From: CAYMRB01 sp964392615
GTDB taxonomy: Bacteria; Planctomycetota; UBA8108
DNA length: 63,591 nt
Reading direction: 5' to 3'
Assembly: GCA_964392615.1 (NCBI GenBank)
Contig: CAYMRB010000004.1
Coordinates: forward strand, 1-63,591
The stretch's first letter is position 1. Each line of letters starts with the position of its first letter. Positions 1 through 8,741 of this stretch are shown here, one piece after another. The position numbers and the translations under genes were made by a program. The notes beneath the pieces are model-generated. The model had not been told where the DNA came from. It saw nothing but the letters and a program-made list of their open reading frames with translations, and did no database searches.

Positions 1-40
1 CCCTTCTGTCATCGTGCGAATCGTCCGACCGACGTCTACT

Positions 41-2290
41 CTACTTCTCGCGCTTCAACAGCACGATCGCGAGAGGCGGCAGCTGCATCTGGATCGAGCG
101 GGGCCTGCCGTGCGACGGGATGTCCTCGGCCATGAGGCCGCCGACGTTGCCGAGATTGCTGCCGCTGTAGTGCGCCGAGTCCGTGTTGAGGATCTCGCGG
201 TAGAAGCCGCTTCCCGGCACTCCGATGCGATACGCGTCGCGCGGCACCGGAGTGAAGTTCAGCACGACGACGATCTCCTCGTCCGGGTCTCTGCCGCGCC
301 GCGCGAACGACACGACGCTGCCCTCCCAGTCGTGGAAGTCGATCCACTCGAAGCCCTGCCACTCGAAGTCCTGCTCATAGAGCGCCGGCTCGGATGCGTA
401 GACCTGGTTCAGGTCGCGGATGAGCGATTGGACGCCGCGGTGGTAGTCGACGTCGAGAAGGTGCCAGTCGAGGCTTTGCGCCGAGTTCCACTCCTGGCCC
501 TGGCCGAACTCGCCGCCCATGAAGAGCAGCTTCTTGCCTGGGTGCGCGTACATGAAGCCGAACAGGAGACGCAGATTCGCGAACTTCTGCCACCCGTCAC
601 CGGGCATCTTGTCGAGGAGCGAGCCCTTGCCGTGCACGACCTCGTCGTGTGACAGCGGCAGGAGGAAGTTCTCCGTGAACGCGTAGAGCAGGCTGAACGT
701 CAAGCTCTGGTGGTGAAACTTGCGGTAGACGGGGTCTTTCGCGAAGTAGTCGAGGATGTCGTTCATCCAGCCCATGTTCCACTTCAGGCTGAATCCGAGG
801 CCTCCGAGGTAGGTCGGCTTCGACACCCCCGGCCAGGCCGTCGACTCCTCCGCGACGGTGACGACTCCCGGGCAGCGCTCGTGGCACAGCTCGTTGAGTC
901 GCTTGATGAAGTCGATCGCGGCGAGGTTCTCGCGGCCGCCGTACTCGTTCGGAATCCACTCACCTTCGGGGCGCGAGTAGTCGTTGTAGAGCATCGACGC
1001 GACGGCGTCGACGCGCAGGCCGTCCAGGTGGTACTCCTCGAGCCAGAACAGCGCGCTTCCGAGCAGGAAGTTCCGCACCTCGTTGCGGCCGTAGTTGAAG
1101 ATGAGCGTGCCCCAGTCCTTGTGCTCGCCCTGACGCGGATCGGCGTGCTCGTAGAGCGCGGTGCCGTCAAACTCGCGCAGTCCGTGGTCGTCGCGCGGGA
1201 AGTGCGCCGGCACCCAATCGAGGATGACCGCGATACCGGCAGCGTGGCACGCATCGACGAACGCGGCGAACTCCTCGGGGGGGCCGAAGCGACTCGTCGG
1301 CGCGAAGTAGCCCAGAGTCTGGTATCCCCACGAGCCGTCGAACGGATGTTCCTGGATGGGCAGGATCTCGATGTGCGTGAAGCCGAGATCCTTGACGTAC
1401 GGGACGAGGCGCTCCGCGAGTTCGCGGTACGTCAGGAAGCGATCGTCCTCGCCTCGCATCCACGAGCCGAGATGCACCTCGTAGGTCGAGTGCGGCGCGT
1501 CGAGAGCGTTGCGGCGGTCGCGCCCCTCGCGCATCCACTCGTCGTCTTTCCACTCGTGCTTTCCCAACTCGTGAACGACCGACGCGGTCTGCGGGCGCGT
1601 CTCGAAGCGGAACGCGTACGGGTCGCTCTTGATCAGCAGGCGGCCGTCGTGGTTCGAGCGGATCTCGAACTTGTACAGATCGCCTTCCTCCACCGCGGGC
1701 AGGAAGAGCTCCCACAGCCCGCTCGGCGCCAGGCTGCGCATCGGGTGACGGCGGCCGTCCCAGTCGTTGAACGGGCCCACGACGCTGACGCGTTGGGCGT
1801 TCGGAGCCCACACGGAGAAGTGGACTCCTTCGGTGCCATCGACCGCCTTCAGGTGCGCGCCGAGCTTGCGGTAGTTGTGATAGTGCGCACCCTCGCTCAG
1901 GAGGTGAATATCGTACTCCGTCAGCACTCTGCCGAAGCGGTACGGATCCTCGAACTCCCAGATTCGATCGTCCGTGCGCTCGACGCGCCAGCGGTAGCGG
2001 AAGTCCTCTCCGACCGGACCGATGATCGACTCGAAGATGCCCTCCTCGTGAATGCGTCGCGCGGGCACGGCGTCGTCGCCGTCGCCGTCGCGCGGCAGCA
2101 GCCACATCGCTTTGGCGCCCGGGACGAACGCTCGCACTGCGAGGAGCGTCTCGCCGCCGTGCTCGAAGGAGTGCGGTCCGAGGATGCCGAACGGATCGCT
2201 CGGGCAAGCCTCGACGATCGACGCGATTTCCTCGCGTGAGACCGTCGTGGGAATCGACGCGGTATCGATCATGTTTTCTTGTGAATCCAT
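41..2290 (-). CDS. glgB: 1,4-alpha-glucan branching enzyme
   Basis: Makes the alpha-1,6 branches of glycogen by cutting an alpha-1,4 chain and re-attaching it; cytoplasmic. Visible parts: an N-terminal segment with DPFGILGPHS, a CBM48-type domain with FSVWAPNAQRVSVVGPF, then the GH13 barrel and a C-terminal beta domain. The catalytic signature is intact: GLRVDAV (nucleophile Asp), VAEEST (acid/base Glu) and PLSHDEVVHGKG. About 749 aa, the usual size for forms with two N-terminal domains. I chose the ATG at 2290; a GTG at 2314 and an ATG at 2272 are also in frame, and none has a clear Shine-Dalgarno. It diverges from thrS. No other glycogen gene is in the window. Confidence 0.96.
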   Translation of the reverse strand: MDSQENMIDTASIPTTVSREEIASIVEACPSDPFGILGPHSFEHGGETLLAVRAFVPGAKAMWLLPRDGDGDDAVPARRIHEEGIFESIIGPVGEDFRYRWRVERTDDRIWEFEDPYRFGRVLTEYDIHLLSEGAHYHNYRKLGAHLKAVDGTEGVHFSVWAPNAQRVSVVGPFNDWDGRRHPMRSLAPSGLWELFLPAVEEGDLYKFEIRSNHDGRLLIKSDPYAFRFETRPQTASVVHELGKHEWKDDEWMREGRDRRNALDAPHSTYEVHLGSWMRGEDDRFLTYRELAERLVPYVKDLGFTHIEILPIQEHPFDGSWGYQTLGYFAPTSRFGPPEEFAAFVDACHAAGIAVILDWVPAHFPRDDHGLREFDGTALYEHADPRQGEHKDWGTLIFNYGRNEVRNFLLGSALFWLEEYHLDGLRVDAVASMLYNDYSRPEGEWIPNEYGGRENLAAIDFIKRLNELCHERCPGVVTVAEESTAWPGVSKPTYLGGLGFSLKWNMGWMNDILDYFAKDPVYRKFHHQSLTFSLLYAFTENFLLPLSHDEVVHGKGSLLDKMPGDGWQKFANLRLLFGFMYAHPGKKLLFMGGEFGQGQEWNSAQSLDWHLLDVDYHRGVQSLIRDLNQVYASEPALYEQDFEWQGFEWIDFHDWEGSVVSFARRGRDPDEEIVVVLNFTPVPRDAYRIGVPGSGFYREILNTDSAHYSGSNLGNVGGLMAEDIPSHGRPRSIQMQLPPLAIVLLKREK

Positions 2291-2516
2291 GGTTTTGGAC
2301 GCACAGGGTAGCACGATCGCTGCAGCAGCGGTACGGCGGAAAGTGCCGTTCTGAGGCGAGATTCAAGCTTTTCGCGACAACGACCGATAAGGAGGTGGAA
2401 TCCGCTCGGTGGATCCAGCTTAATAGCTGCCCGCCGTGCTCGATCGCTTCGTCTTCTCTCTGGCCAAACTCAACGGCTCGACACGTTCTGCCCCGGATAT
2501 CGAGGGTTGTCGCAGA

Positions 2517-4592
2517 ATGCCCCAGATCACACTTCCCGACGGTTCCGTCAAGTCTTACGAAGGCTCGGTCACGGGTCTCGACGTCGCCAAAGACATCGGG
2601 CCTCGACTCGCCGAACAGGCCCTGGGCTGCAAGATCGACGGAGAGCTCTGCGACCTGTCGACCGAGATCGCGTCGGACTGCTCGTTGAGCATCGTCACGG
2701 CGCGACGACGCGACAAGACGGTCGACCCGGACGCGCTTTACCTGCTGCGGCACTCGTGTGCCCACGTCATGGCGGAGGCGATCCAGCGCGTCGTCCCGGG
2801 TGTCCAGCTCGTCTACGGTCCGCCTGTCGACAGTGGCTTCTACTACGACATGGCGGTTCCGGACGATCGGCCGCTGACGACTGGCGATTTCGAGGCGGTC
2901 GAACGCGAGATGGCGGCGATCATCGCCGCGGACGTGCCGTTCACGCGCTATGCCATCGCGTCGCAGCTCGGTCTCGAGAAGCTCCGCGCCGAGGACAACA
3001 AGTACAAGCTCGACAATGCCGAGCGCGCGCTCGACGAGGATGGCGAAGCGGACCTGTCGTTCTACGCGACCGGCGAGCCAGGCAGCGGGTGGGAGGATCT
3101 TTGCCGCGGCCCCCACGTCCCGTCGACGGGTCGCATCGGTGCGTTCAAGATCATGTCGCTCGCATCGTCCTACTGGCACGGCGATGAGAACTCCGACCGG
3201 CTGACGCGCGTTTACGGCGCCGCGTTCTCGACCCAGAAGGAGCTCGGCGCGTATCTCGAGCAGCTCGAGGAGGCCAAGAAGCGCGACCACCGCGTCATCG
3301 GCAAGCGGCAGAACCTGTTCCACATCGACGAGGCCGTCGGTCAGGGGCTGATCCTGTGGGCGCCGAAGGGCGCGGTCGTGCGACAGGAGCTCCAGACGTT
3401 CATTTCGGACGAGCTGCGCAAGCAGCGCTACTCGCAGGTTTTCACGCCGCACATCGGCAAGCTGGATCTCTACCGCACGTCCGGGCACTTCCCGTACTAC
3501 CGCGAGTCGCAATACCCGCCGGTCGTTGAACCGGACGGGTTGAAGCTCTTGGCGGAGGAGGGGTGCTCCTGCTCCGAGCTCGCGAACCGGCTCGATTCAG
3601 GCGAGATTGGCGGCTATCTCCTCAGGCCGAGGAACTGTCCGCACCACATCAAGATCTTCGCGAGCGAGCAGCGCTCCTATCGCGACCTTCCGGTGCGCCT
3701 CGCGGAGTTCGGCACGGTATACCGCTGGGAGCAGTCCGGCGAGATCTCCGGCATGACGCGCGTGCGCGGCTTCACGCAGGACGACGCGCATCTGTTCTGC
3801 ACGGAGGAGCAGGTCGGCGACGAGATCATCGGCTGTCTCTCCCTGGTGAAGAAGATCTTCGCCACCCTCGGCATGAGCGACTACCGCGTTCGCGTCGGGC
3901 TGCGCGACGAGGACTCGAGCAAGTACACCGGGGACGCCGCGAATTGGGACAAGGCCGAGGAGGCCTGTCGCGTGGCAGCGCGGACGCTTGGCGTCGCGTT
4001 CAGCGAAGAAGCCGGCGAGGCCGCGTTCTACGGCCCGAAGATCGACTTCGTCGTTCGGGACGTGATCGGCCGCGAGTGGCAGCTCGGCACGGTGCAGGTC
4101 GACTACAACCTGCCGGAACGATTCGACCTGTCGTACGTCGGCGCCGACAACCAGCCGCACCGGCCGGTGATGATCCACCGCGCACCGTTCGGATCGATGG
4201 AGCGATTCGTCGGCGTCCTGATCGAGCACTTCGCCGGCGCGTTTCCGACGTGGCTCGCGCCGGAGCAGGTGCGGGTGCTCCCGATCAGCGAGAAGAGCGA
4301 CGTCTACGCACGCCAGGTCCACGACGCCCTGTTCGAAGCGGGGGTGCGCGTCGGACTCGACGGCTCGAACGATCGCCTGCAGGCGAAGATCAAAGTCGCG
4401 GCGGATGAAAAGATCCCGTACCTGCTCGTCGTCGGCCCGCGCGACGCGGAGAACGGTCAGGTCAGTGTTCGCGCGCGCGGCGTGCAAAAGAATCTCGGCG
4501 CGATGGGCCTGGACGCGTTCGTCGATGCGATCGGCGCGGAGTTCCGCAGCGGGGGCGGGACGACGGCCGTCGTCGCGTTCGGGGGGGCCTGA
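2517..4592 (+). CDS. thrS: threonyl-tRNA synthetase
   Basis: Charges tRNA-Thr. The protein opens with a TGS domain (MPQITLPDGSVKSYEGSVTG), followed by the editing domain with RHSCAHVMAEA, then the class II catalytic core with GHFPYYRESQYPP, RPRNCPHHIKIF (zinc Cys) and RGFTQDDAHLFC, and a C-terminal anticodon-binding domain with VRVLPIS. About 691 aa. The frame is open upstream to 2436, but homology starts at the ATG at 2517, so the shorter form is preferred. I saw no T-box motif in the 226 bp between glgB and this start. A short insertion in the core (EEGCSCSELANRL) lies before the zinc Cys. Confidence 0.97.
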   Translation: MPQITLPDGSVKSYEGSVTGLDVAKDIGPRLAEQALGCKIDGELCDLSTEIASDCSLSIVTARRRDKTVDPDALYLLRHSCAHVMAEAIQRVVPGVQLVYGPPVDSGFYYDMAVPDDRPLTTGDFEAVEREMAAIIAADVPFTRYAIASQLGLEKLRAEDNKYKLDNAERALDEDGEADLSFYATGEPGSGWEDLCRGPHVPSTGRIGAFKIMSLASSYWHGDENSDRLTRVYGAAFSTQKELGAYLEQLEEAKKRDHRVIGKRQNLFHIDEAVGQGLILWAPKGAVVRQELQTFISDELRKQRYSQVFTPHIGKLDLYRTSGHFPYYRESQYPPVVEPDGLKLLAEEGCSCSELANRLDSGEIGGYLLRPRNCPHHIKIFASEQRSYRDLPVRLAEFGTVYRWEQSGEISGMTRVRGFTQDDAHLFCTEEQVGDEIIGCLSLVKKIFATLGMSDYRVRVGLRDEDSSKYTGDAANWDKAEEACRVAARTLGVAFSEEAGEAAFYGPKIDFVVRDVIGREWQLGTVQVDYNLPERFDLSYVGADNQPHRPVMIHRAPFGSMERFVGVLIEHFAGAFPTWLAPEQVRVLPISEKSDVYARQVHDALFEAGVRVGLDGSNDRLQAKIKVAADEKIPYLLVVGPRDAENGQVSVRARGVQKNLGAMGLDAFVDAIGAEFRSGGGTTAVVAFGGA

Positions 4593-4740
4593 TCGACGCG
4601 GGCCGCGCACGAGGGCTCCGAGTATCGCAGGACTCGTCGAGGCCGCCTGGATCGCAGCCAAAGAGGCCCGTCAGGGGGTTGCACCCGCAGGCGCGATCGA
4701 TTACGATCCGCGGCCGAAAGAGAGTTCTTTGGTTTGTGTC

Positions 4741-4811
4741 CCGTCGGTGAACCGACGGAGGAGATTTCGGTGAACAAGGCCCAGCAAAGCTGTTCTGCGG
4801 TGTTCACCTGA
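4741..4811 (+). other. hairpin followed by a possible 13-codon leader ORF
   Basis: CCGTCGG-TGAA-CCGACGG forms a perfect hairpin at 4741-4758. It is followed by GGAGGAGA (4757-4764), five bases, and a GTG at 4770 opening a 13-codon frame, MNKAQQSCSAVFT, that stops at 4809-4811. The start and end of this frame lie in the arms of an 8-bp inverted repeat, so ribosome position could influence folding. All of this is read directly from the sequence; that it is translated is only inference, and chance occurrence is quite possible. Confidence 0.25.
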
Positions 4812-5011
4812 GTTCTCTGAACGCCTGGTCGGGGCCCTGTTTTTCATTGACCCGACCCGGCGCGATTGCTATCCCTGGTACCAGTGATACACGCGGTAGG
4901 GGTTACGCGCCGCGTACGACACAGCAGCCAGTGGAGAAGAGAGGCCTGAGTCGAAAGTCCCGCCAAGTGGTCGGCGCCTGACGAATTTGCTGCGACGCCC
5001 GGGCGGGTTTG

Positions 5012-5134
5012 AACAAGCCCACAACTGCCCCGGAGGTCGGTGGTTCCCCCAAAAGTTCCACCGGCCTCTTATAAACAAGCCCACAACTGCCCCGGAGGTC
5101 GGTGATTCCCCCAAAAGTTTCACCGGCCTCTTAT
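5012..5134 (+). repeat. tandem 61-bp hairpin repeat, two copies
   Basis: Copies at 5012-5072 and 5074-5134, period 62. They are identical at all but two of 61 positions. Each contains a 12-pair stem (5032-5043 with 5058-5069; 5094-5105 with 5120-5131) and a 14-base loop TTCCCCCAAAAGTT. The two differing positions, 5043/5105 (G to A) and 5058/5120 (C to T), are partners closing the loop, so a G-C pair in copy 1 is an A-U pair in copy 2. That is a compensatory change. Confidence 0.9.
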
Positions 5135-5139
5135 TTTTT
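5094..5139 (+). terminator. intrinsic terminator in second repeat copy
   Basis: The second copy's stem (GGAGGTCGGTGA with TCACCGGCCTCT, two wobble pairs) is followed at once by TTATTTTTT (5131-5139). This is the normal layout of a rho-independent terminator on the plus strand. Copy 1 has no T-run after it. It lies 500 bp past the thrS stop, so it may end a long thrS 3' region or a separate small transcript. Confidence 0.65.
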
Positions 5140-5297
5140 GCCCTGGCGGCCCCGGCGAGAATCGACGCTCGAGCGCGACGGCCGCTGCGCTCGAACGGGC
5201 TCGTTTCGCTCAACCTGAGGAAAGGCCGGAAAAGAACTCAAGCCGTCGGGGGGCATCGTCCGAAGTTCTGGAAAAGTATCCTCAGGAGGGCGATGCC

Positions 5298-6815
5298 GTG
5301 AGAACGCGTACGATCTTGTTGTCGCTGACGGTCCTCACCGTGCTCCCGTGCGCTGCGCGTGCGGAGGAGTTCCTCATCATCGGCCCTCGTGCGGTCGGCA
5401 TGGGTGGTGCGGGTGTTGCCGTGACCCGCGGCTCGATGGCCACCTACTGGAACCCGGCAGCGCTCGCGCCGCCGCGGGCTCCGTCGGCCGACTCGTTGTT
5501 CGACCTGGTGGTGCCGGTCGGCGTCGGAGCGTCGACGAGCGAGAACCTCCTCGGTGACCTCGACGACGTCGTCGGGCTCGTCGAGACGCTCGACTTCGAT
5601 GCCGTCGAGACTCAGCTCGGCAACGGGCAGCCTCTGACCACGACGCAGATCCGCGACGTGCTGCGCCTGGTCGACGAGCTTCCGGATCTCGGCAAGTCGG
5701 GCACCGGCTTGATCAGCGACGTCAGCGTCGCGATCCAGCTGCGCGTCTGGCGCATCGGCTTTTCGGCTGCCGGCATGTTCCACGGCGGGGCGCTGACGAA
5801 CCTCGACACGGGGCTCCTGGCGCTCGGCAACAGCGGCATCGGGACGGCGCTCGGCGCCACGGGGAATGCGCCCGCGACGACGGCGGGCCAGAACCTCGCC
5901 GCGCAGCTTCTGGGTGGCGGGCTCGTGAACGCGGCGCAGGCGAACGAGATCGCCTTCCAGGCCGAGCAGGCCGGCGTCAATCTGAGCGATCCGACGTTCC
6001 AGAACCTGCTGGACGACGTCGTCCAGGCGACGACCAACAACAACGGCGGCTCGCCGGCGAACATCTTGACGGCGAACCAGAGCGGTGTGAACCTGCGCGG
6101 CGCCCTGTTGAGCGAGGTGGCCCTCGGGTACTCGCAGCCGGTCGCGGACCTCCTGCCGTTCGATCCGTTCAATTGGGTGTCGGTCGGCGCGGCGGTGAAG
6201 GCCGTCTACGGCACGACGTACTTCAAGTCGGTGAGCCTCGACGGTCTCGACGGTTTCGACGACATCCTCGACGAGCTGACGGACGACGCGAACCGCGAGG
6301 AATCCGTGCGCTTCGCTCTCGACGTCGGAGCGCTGGTGCAGCCGTTCGATTGGCTGTCGCTGGGTCTCGTCGCGCGAAACGTCAACGAACCGGAGTTCCG
6401 GTTCGCGGGTCGGGGCTCGTACGAGGTCGAGCCGCAGGTGCGCGCCGGCATCGGGCTGCACGACATTCCGTTCGACGGCCTGATCCTCGCTGCGGACCTC
6501 GATCTGACGCGGAACCAGACCGATGCGTTGCCCGGCCGCGAGTCGCAGGTGCTCGGTATCGGTGCCGAGTACGACTTCCTCGACATGCAGATCCTCTTCC
6601 TGCGCTTCGGCGTGTCTCAGAACCTCGCGGATACCGACGAAGCGCCCGTCATCCACGGCGGGCTCGGCGTCAACTTCCTCGGGGTGTCGCTCGACGCGGC
6701 GGTCATGGTGTCGACGGAAACGTCGGAGGTCGGCGACCTGGTGGGCTCGGTCGACGAGCTGCCCGAGCGCGCCGGCGCGTCGTTCATGCTTGGCGTCAAC
6801 GTGCCTCTCGACTGA
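5298..6815 (+). CDS. outer-membrane beta-barrel protein, TraF/FadL-like
   Basis: Starts at GTG with AGGAGGG nine bases upstream. Residues 1-22 form a signal peptide ending CAARA. The mature N-terminus carries RAVGMGGAGVAVTRGS followed by ATYWNPAALA, a signature shared by TraF-like, PorV-like and FadL-like outer-membrane barrel proteins. The remaining roughly 460 residues look like alternating beta strands (for example VSVGAAVKAVYGTTYFKSV and WLSLGLVARNVNEPEF), and the protein ends in a strand-like GVNVPLD. 505 aa. Substrate and role are unknown; 'conjugal transfer TraF' would be a family label only, since no conjugation gene is nearby. Confidence 0.7.
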   Translation: MRTRTILLSLTVLTVLPCAARAEEFLIIGPRAVGMGGAGVAVTRGSMATYWNPAALAPPRAPSADSLFDLVVPVGVGASTSENLLGDLDDVVGLVETLDFDAVETQLGNGQPLTTTQIRDVLRLVDELPDLGKSGTGLISDVSVAIQLRVWRIGFSAAGMFHGGALTNLDTGLLALGNSGIGTALGATGNAPATTAGQNLAAQLLGGGLVNAAQANEIAFQAEQAGVNLSDPTFQNLLDDVVQATTNNNGGSPANILTANQSGVNLRGALLSEVALGYSQPVADLLPFDPFNWVSVGAAVKAVYGTTYFKSVSLDGLDGFDDILDELTDDANREESVRFALDVGALVQPFDWLSLGLVARNVNEPEFRFAGRGSYEVEPQVRAGIGLHDIPFDGLILAADLDLTRNQTDALPGRESQVLGIGAEYDFLDMQILFLRFGVSQNLADTDEAPVIHGGLGVNFLGVSLDAAVMVSTETSEVGDLVGSVDELPERAGASFMLGVNVPLD

Positions 6816-6830
6816 TCGCGTCGATCGCGT

Positions 6831-8741
6831 TCAGCGCGTACTCGCCGGCCCGATTACGACGGGGCCGGTCTCGCTGCCGGGACGGACCTCGACGGCCGGA
6901 AGCTCGTCGACGACCTCGCCGCCGCTGAGGAGCTCGACGAGGTACTCGCCCGGCGGCAAGCGCTGGAGGTGGAACGTCGGCGCCTGCGCGGTGAAACGGT
7001 AGACTCGCGGCGGGTCGAAGCGAGCCGTGCCGTCGCCCGTGTCGCGATGCCGACTGAGGCGCAGCGAGTAGCCGCGGGCCGGTCCGTCGACTGCCATGCG
7101 GCCGCGGATCGAGCCGGGTGTCGCGAGCACGAGCTCGACGTCTTGCGATCCCGTCTCGACGCGGTCGCGCGCGGCGGTACCCATGCGCGCGTCGCCGGCC
7201 GTGAGCGCCCAGCGGCCGGGCTCCAAGCCGGCGAAGCGGAACGCGCCGTCCTGGTCGGACACCGTCTCGATCGCCAGCTCGGCACCCCGCAACGCGACCG
7301 GGACGAGCGGCACGGGATTGCCACCGCCGTCGACGACGTGACCCAGGATGGCGCCGTCGCCAGCCGTGAGCGCGATCTCGAGGTCGGTGCGCGACGCATC
7401 GCCGGCGTCGACGTCGATCCATCCGGAGCTGCCGCGCCGCGGCGTCGTCGCGCGAATCGCGTACTGCAGCGGGGCCAGCTTGATGAAGCGGAACATGCCG
7501 GACGACGTGCTGCGCAGGACGGTGGGCTCGACGCCGTCGTTGCCCGCGCGGATCTCGACGCGCGCGCCGCCGACCGGCTCGCCCGCAGCGTCGACGACGC
7601 GACCGGCGACCTCGCGCGGCGCGGGGAACTCGAGCTGGGCGCTGCCCGACTCGATCTCGGCGATCGTGAACGACGCGCGGCAATCCGCGTAGCGCGCGTG
7701 GGTGCCTTCGACCAGCACGCGCAGATCGCGCTGGGTGGGCAGGTTGCGCAGCGCGGCGCGGCCCAGCTCATCGCTGCGCGCCGGCGCGACCGGGAGCGAC
7801 AGCCCGCGGTCCGCGACGCGATAGCGCAGTCGAGCTCCGGAGAGCGGCTCGCCGTCCGGCGCCAAGGTCCACACGGTCAGCGGCGCGTCGGGCGCGAGCT
7901 CGATCACGAGCTCATCGAGTGGCGGCACGGCGACCGGTCGCGGTCCGTCGGAGCGATACCTCTCGTGCGTCGATGCGAGCGCCCAATCGCCCGCGGGCAA
8001 GCCGGTGAACTCGAACTCGCCGCGGCCGTCGGTGCCGCGTGTGAAGCGCTCGGGCCCGTCGGTGCCGGCGCGGGACAGGACCACGCGCACGCCGTGAATT
8101 CCGCCGCGCGCGTCGACGACGCGGCCCTTCAGGCGCTCGCCGCGAGTCAGGGCGACCTCGATCGCGGCCTCGTCGTCCATATTCGCCGCAGCCGGCAGCG
8201 TCGGATCGTCGGGCGTCGTCAGCTCGAGCGGCAGGAGCTCGGCCAGGAAGTCGGCGTGTCGGAACCGCGCGCTGTACGCTCCAGGCGCCACGCCACCGAG
8301 CGCCGCGCGTCCGTCAGCGTCGGTCTCAAGGCGCACGCGCCAGCCCGTCTTCGCGCCACGCAGTGACGCGAGGACGACGGTCTTCGCGAGCGGCGCGCCA
8401 TCGGCGCGGTCGACGAAGCGCAGCGTGACGGGTCGGGCGACAGGTTCCGCCGCATCCTCATCGTCGCTCGCATCCGCGCCGTCGGTTTCCGCTCGCGTGG
8501 AGGGCGACGGCGCGGCCGGGCCCGACATGGACCCCGACGTCGTCTCGGCCTTGTCGCGGCTCGCGTCCGTTCGATCGACCGGGCGTTCGATTCGCGCTGG
8601 CGCGTCGGACACGGGCTCGTCGGAGTCGTCACGCAGGACGACGAACCGCACGAACAAGCCGATGGCGACGACGAGGACGGCCAGCGCGAGCCAGGGAAGG
8701 CCGCGGCGCCGACCGCGCTCCGAAGTGGCTACGGCTGTCAT
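6831..8741 (-). CDS. membrane-anchored protein with carboxypeptidase-regulatory repeats
   Basis: 636 aa. A short basic N-terminus is followed by one membrane segment (WLALAVLVVAIGLFVRFVVL, about residues 16-35), then an acidic/Ser-Pro linker and about six beta-sandwich repeats of the carboxypeptidase regulatory-like type. The repeats show the pattern 'G-x-V-x-D-x-x-G-x-P-x-x-x-A' then 'D-x-x-G-x-F-x-F-x-x-L-x-P-G', for example VAGRVVDAAGEPVGGARVEI and GRWALTAGDA. The bulk is probably outside the inner membrane. Its start overlaps the stop of the upstream lipoprotein gene (ATGA), so the two are translationally coupled and probably work together. No enzyme domain is visible. It converges with the barrel gene. 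Confidence 0.75.
   Translation of the reverse strand: MTAVATSERGRRRGLPWLALAVLVVAIGLFVRFVVLRDDSDEPVSDAPARIERPVDRTDASRDKAETTSGSMSGPAAPSPSTRAETDGADASDDEDAAEPVARPVTLRFVDRADGAPLAKTVVLASLRGAKTGWRVRLETDADGRAALGGVAPGAYSARFRHADFLAELLPLELTTPDDPTLPAAANMDDEAAIEVALTRGERLKGRVVDARGGIHGVRVVLSRAGTDGPERFTRGTDGRGEFEFTGLPAGDWALASTHERYRSDGPRPVAVPPLDELVIELAPDAPLTVWTLAPDGEPLSGARLRYRVADRGLSLPVAPARSDELGRAALRNLPTQRDLRVLVEGTHARYADCRASFTIAEIESGSAQLEFPAPREVAGRVVDAAGEPVGGARVEIRAGNDGVEPTVLRSTSSGMFRFIKLAPLQYAIRATTPRRGSSGWIDVDAGDASRTDLEIALTAGDGAILGHVVDGGGNPVPLVPVALRGAELAIETVSDQDGAFRFAGLEPGRWALTAGDARMGTAARDRVETGSQDVELVLATPGSIRGRMAVDGPARGYSLRLSRHRDTGDGTARFDPPRVYRFTAQAPTFHLQRLPPGEYLVELLSGGEVVDELPAVEVRPGSETGPVVIGPASTR

Larger units (their letters stand above)
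4593..5297. other. 705-bp non-coding stretch with RNA-like structure
   Basis: No convincing protein gene. It holds a perfect 7-bp hairpin with a TGAA loop (4741-4758), an 8-bp inverted repeat GGTGAACA/TGTTCACC (4769-4776 with 4801-4808), an imperfect palindrome around CTGGTACCAG (4871-4888), and two tandem copies of a 61-bp unit containing a long hairpin (5012-5134), the second followed by a T-run. A strong SD (AGGAGGG, 5283-5289) for the next gene closes the stretch. I looked for tmRNA, RNase P, SRP and 6S RNA signatures and found none I could defend. A small RNA ending at the T-run is possible but unproven. Confidence 0.5.

Noticed and set aside
2436..2516. N-terminal extension of thrS
   Set aside because: The 27 residues upstream have no homology to ThrS and the TGS domain starts exactly at the ATG at 2517.
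2315..2516. T-box leader for thrS
   Set aside because: No AGGGTGGNACCGCG-type block or antiterminator/terminator pair.
1167..3512. Minus-strand open frame of 781 codons spanning glgB and thrS
   Set aside because: Crosses a divergent promoter region and both conserved genes in another frame; no domain.
4593..5011. tmRNA, RNase P RNA, SRP RNA or 6S RNA
   Set aside because: None of the conserved sequence blocks could be found; only short hairpins are present.
5012..5134. CRISPR-like repeat
   Set aside because: Only two copies, joined head to tail with no spacers; the hairpin and T-run fit an RNA terminator instead.
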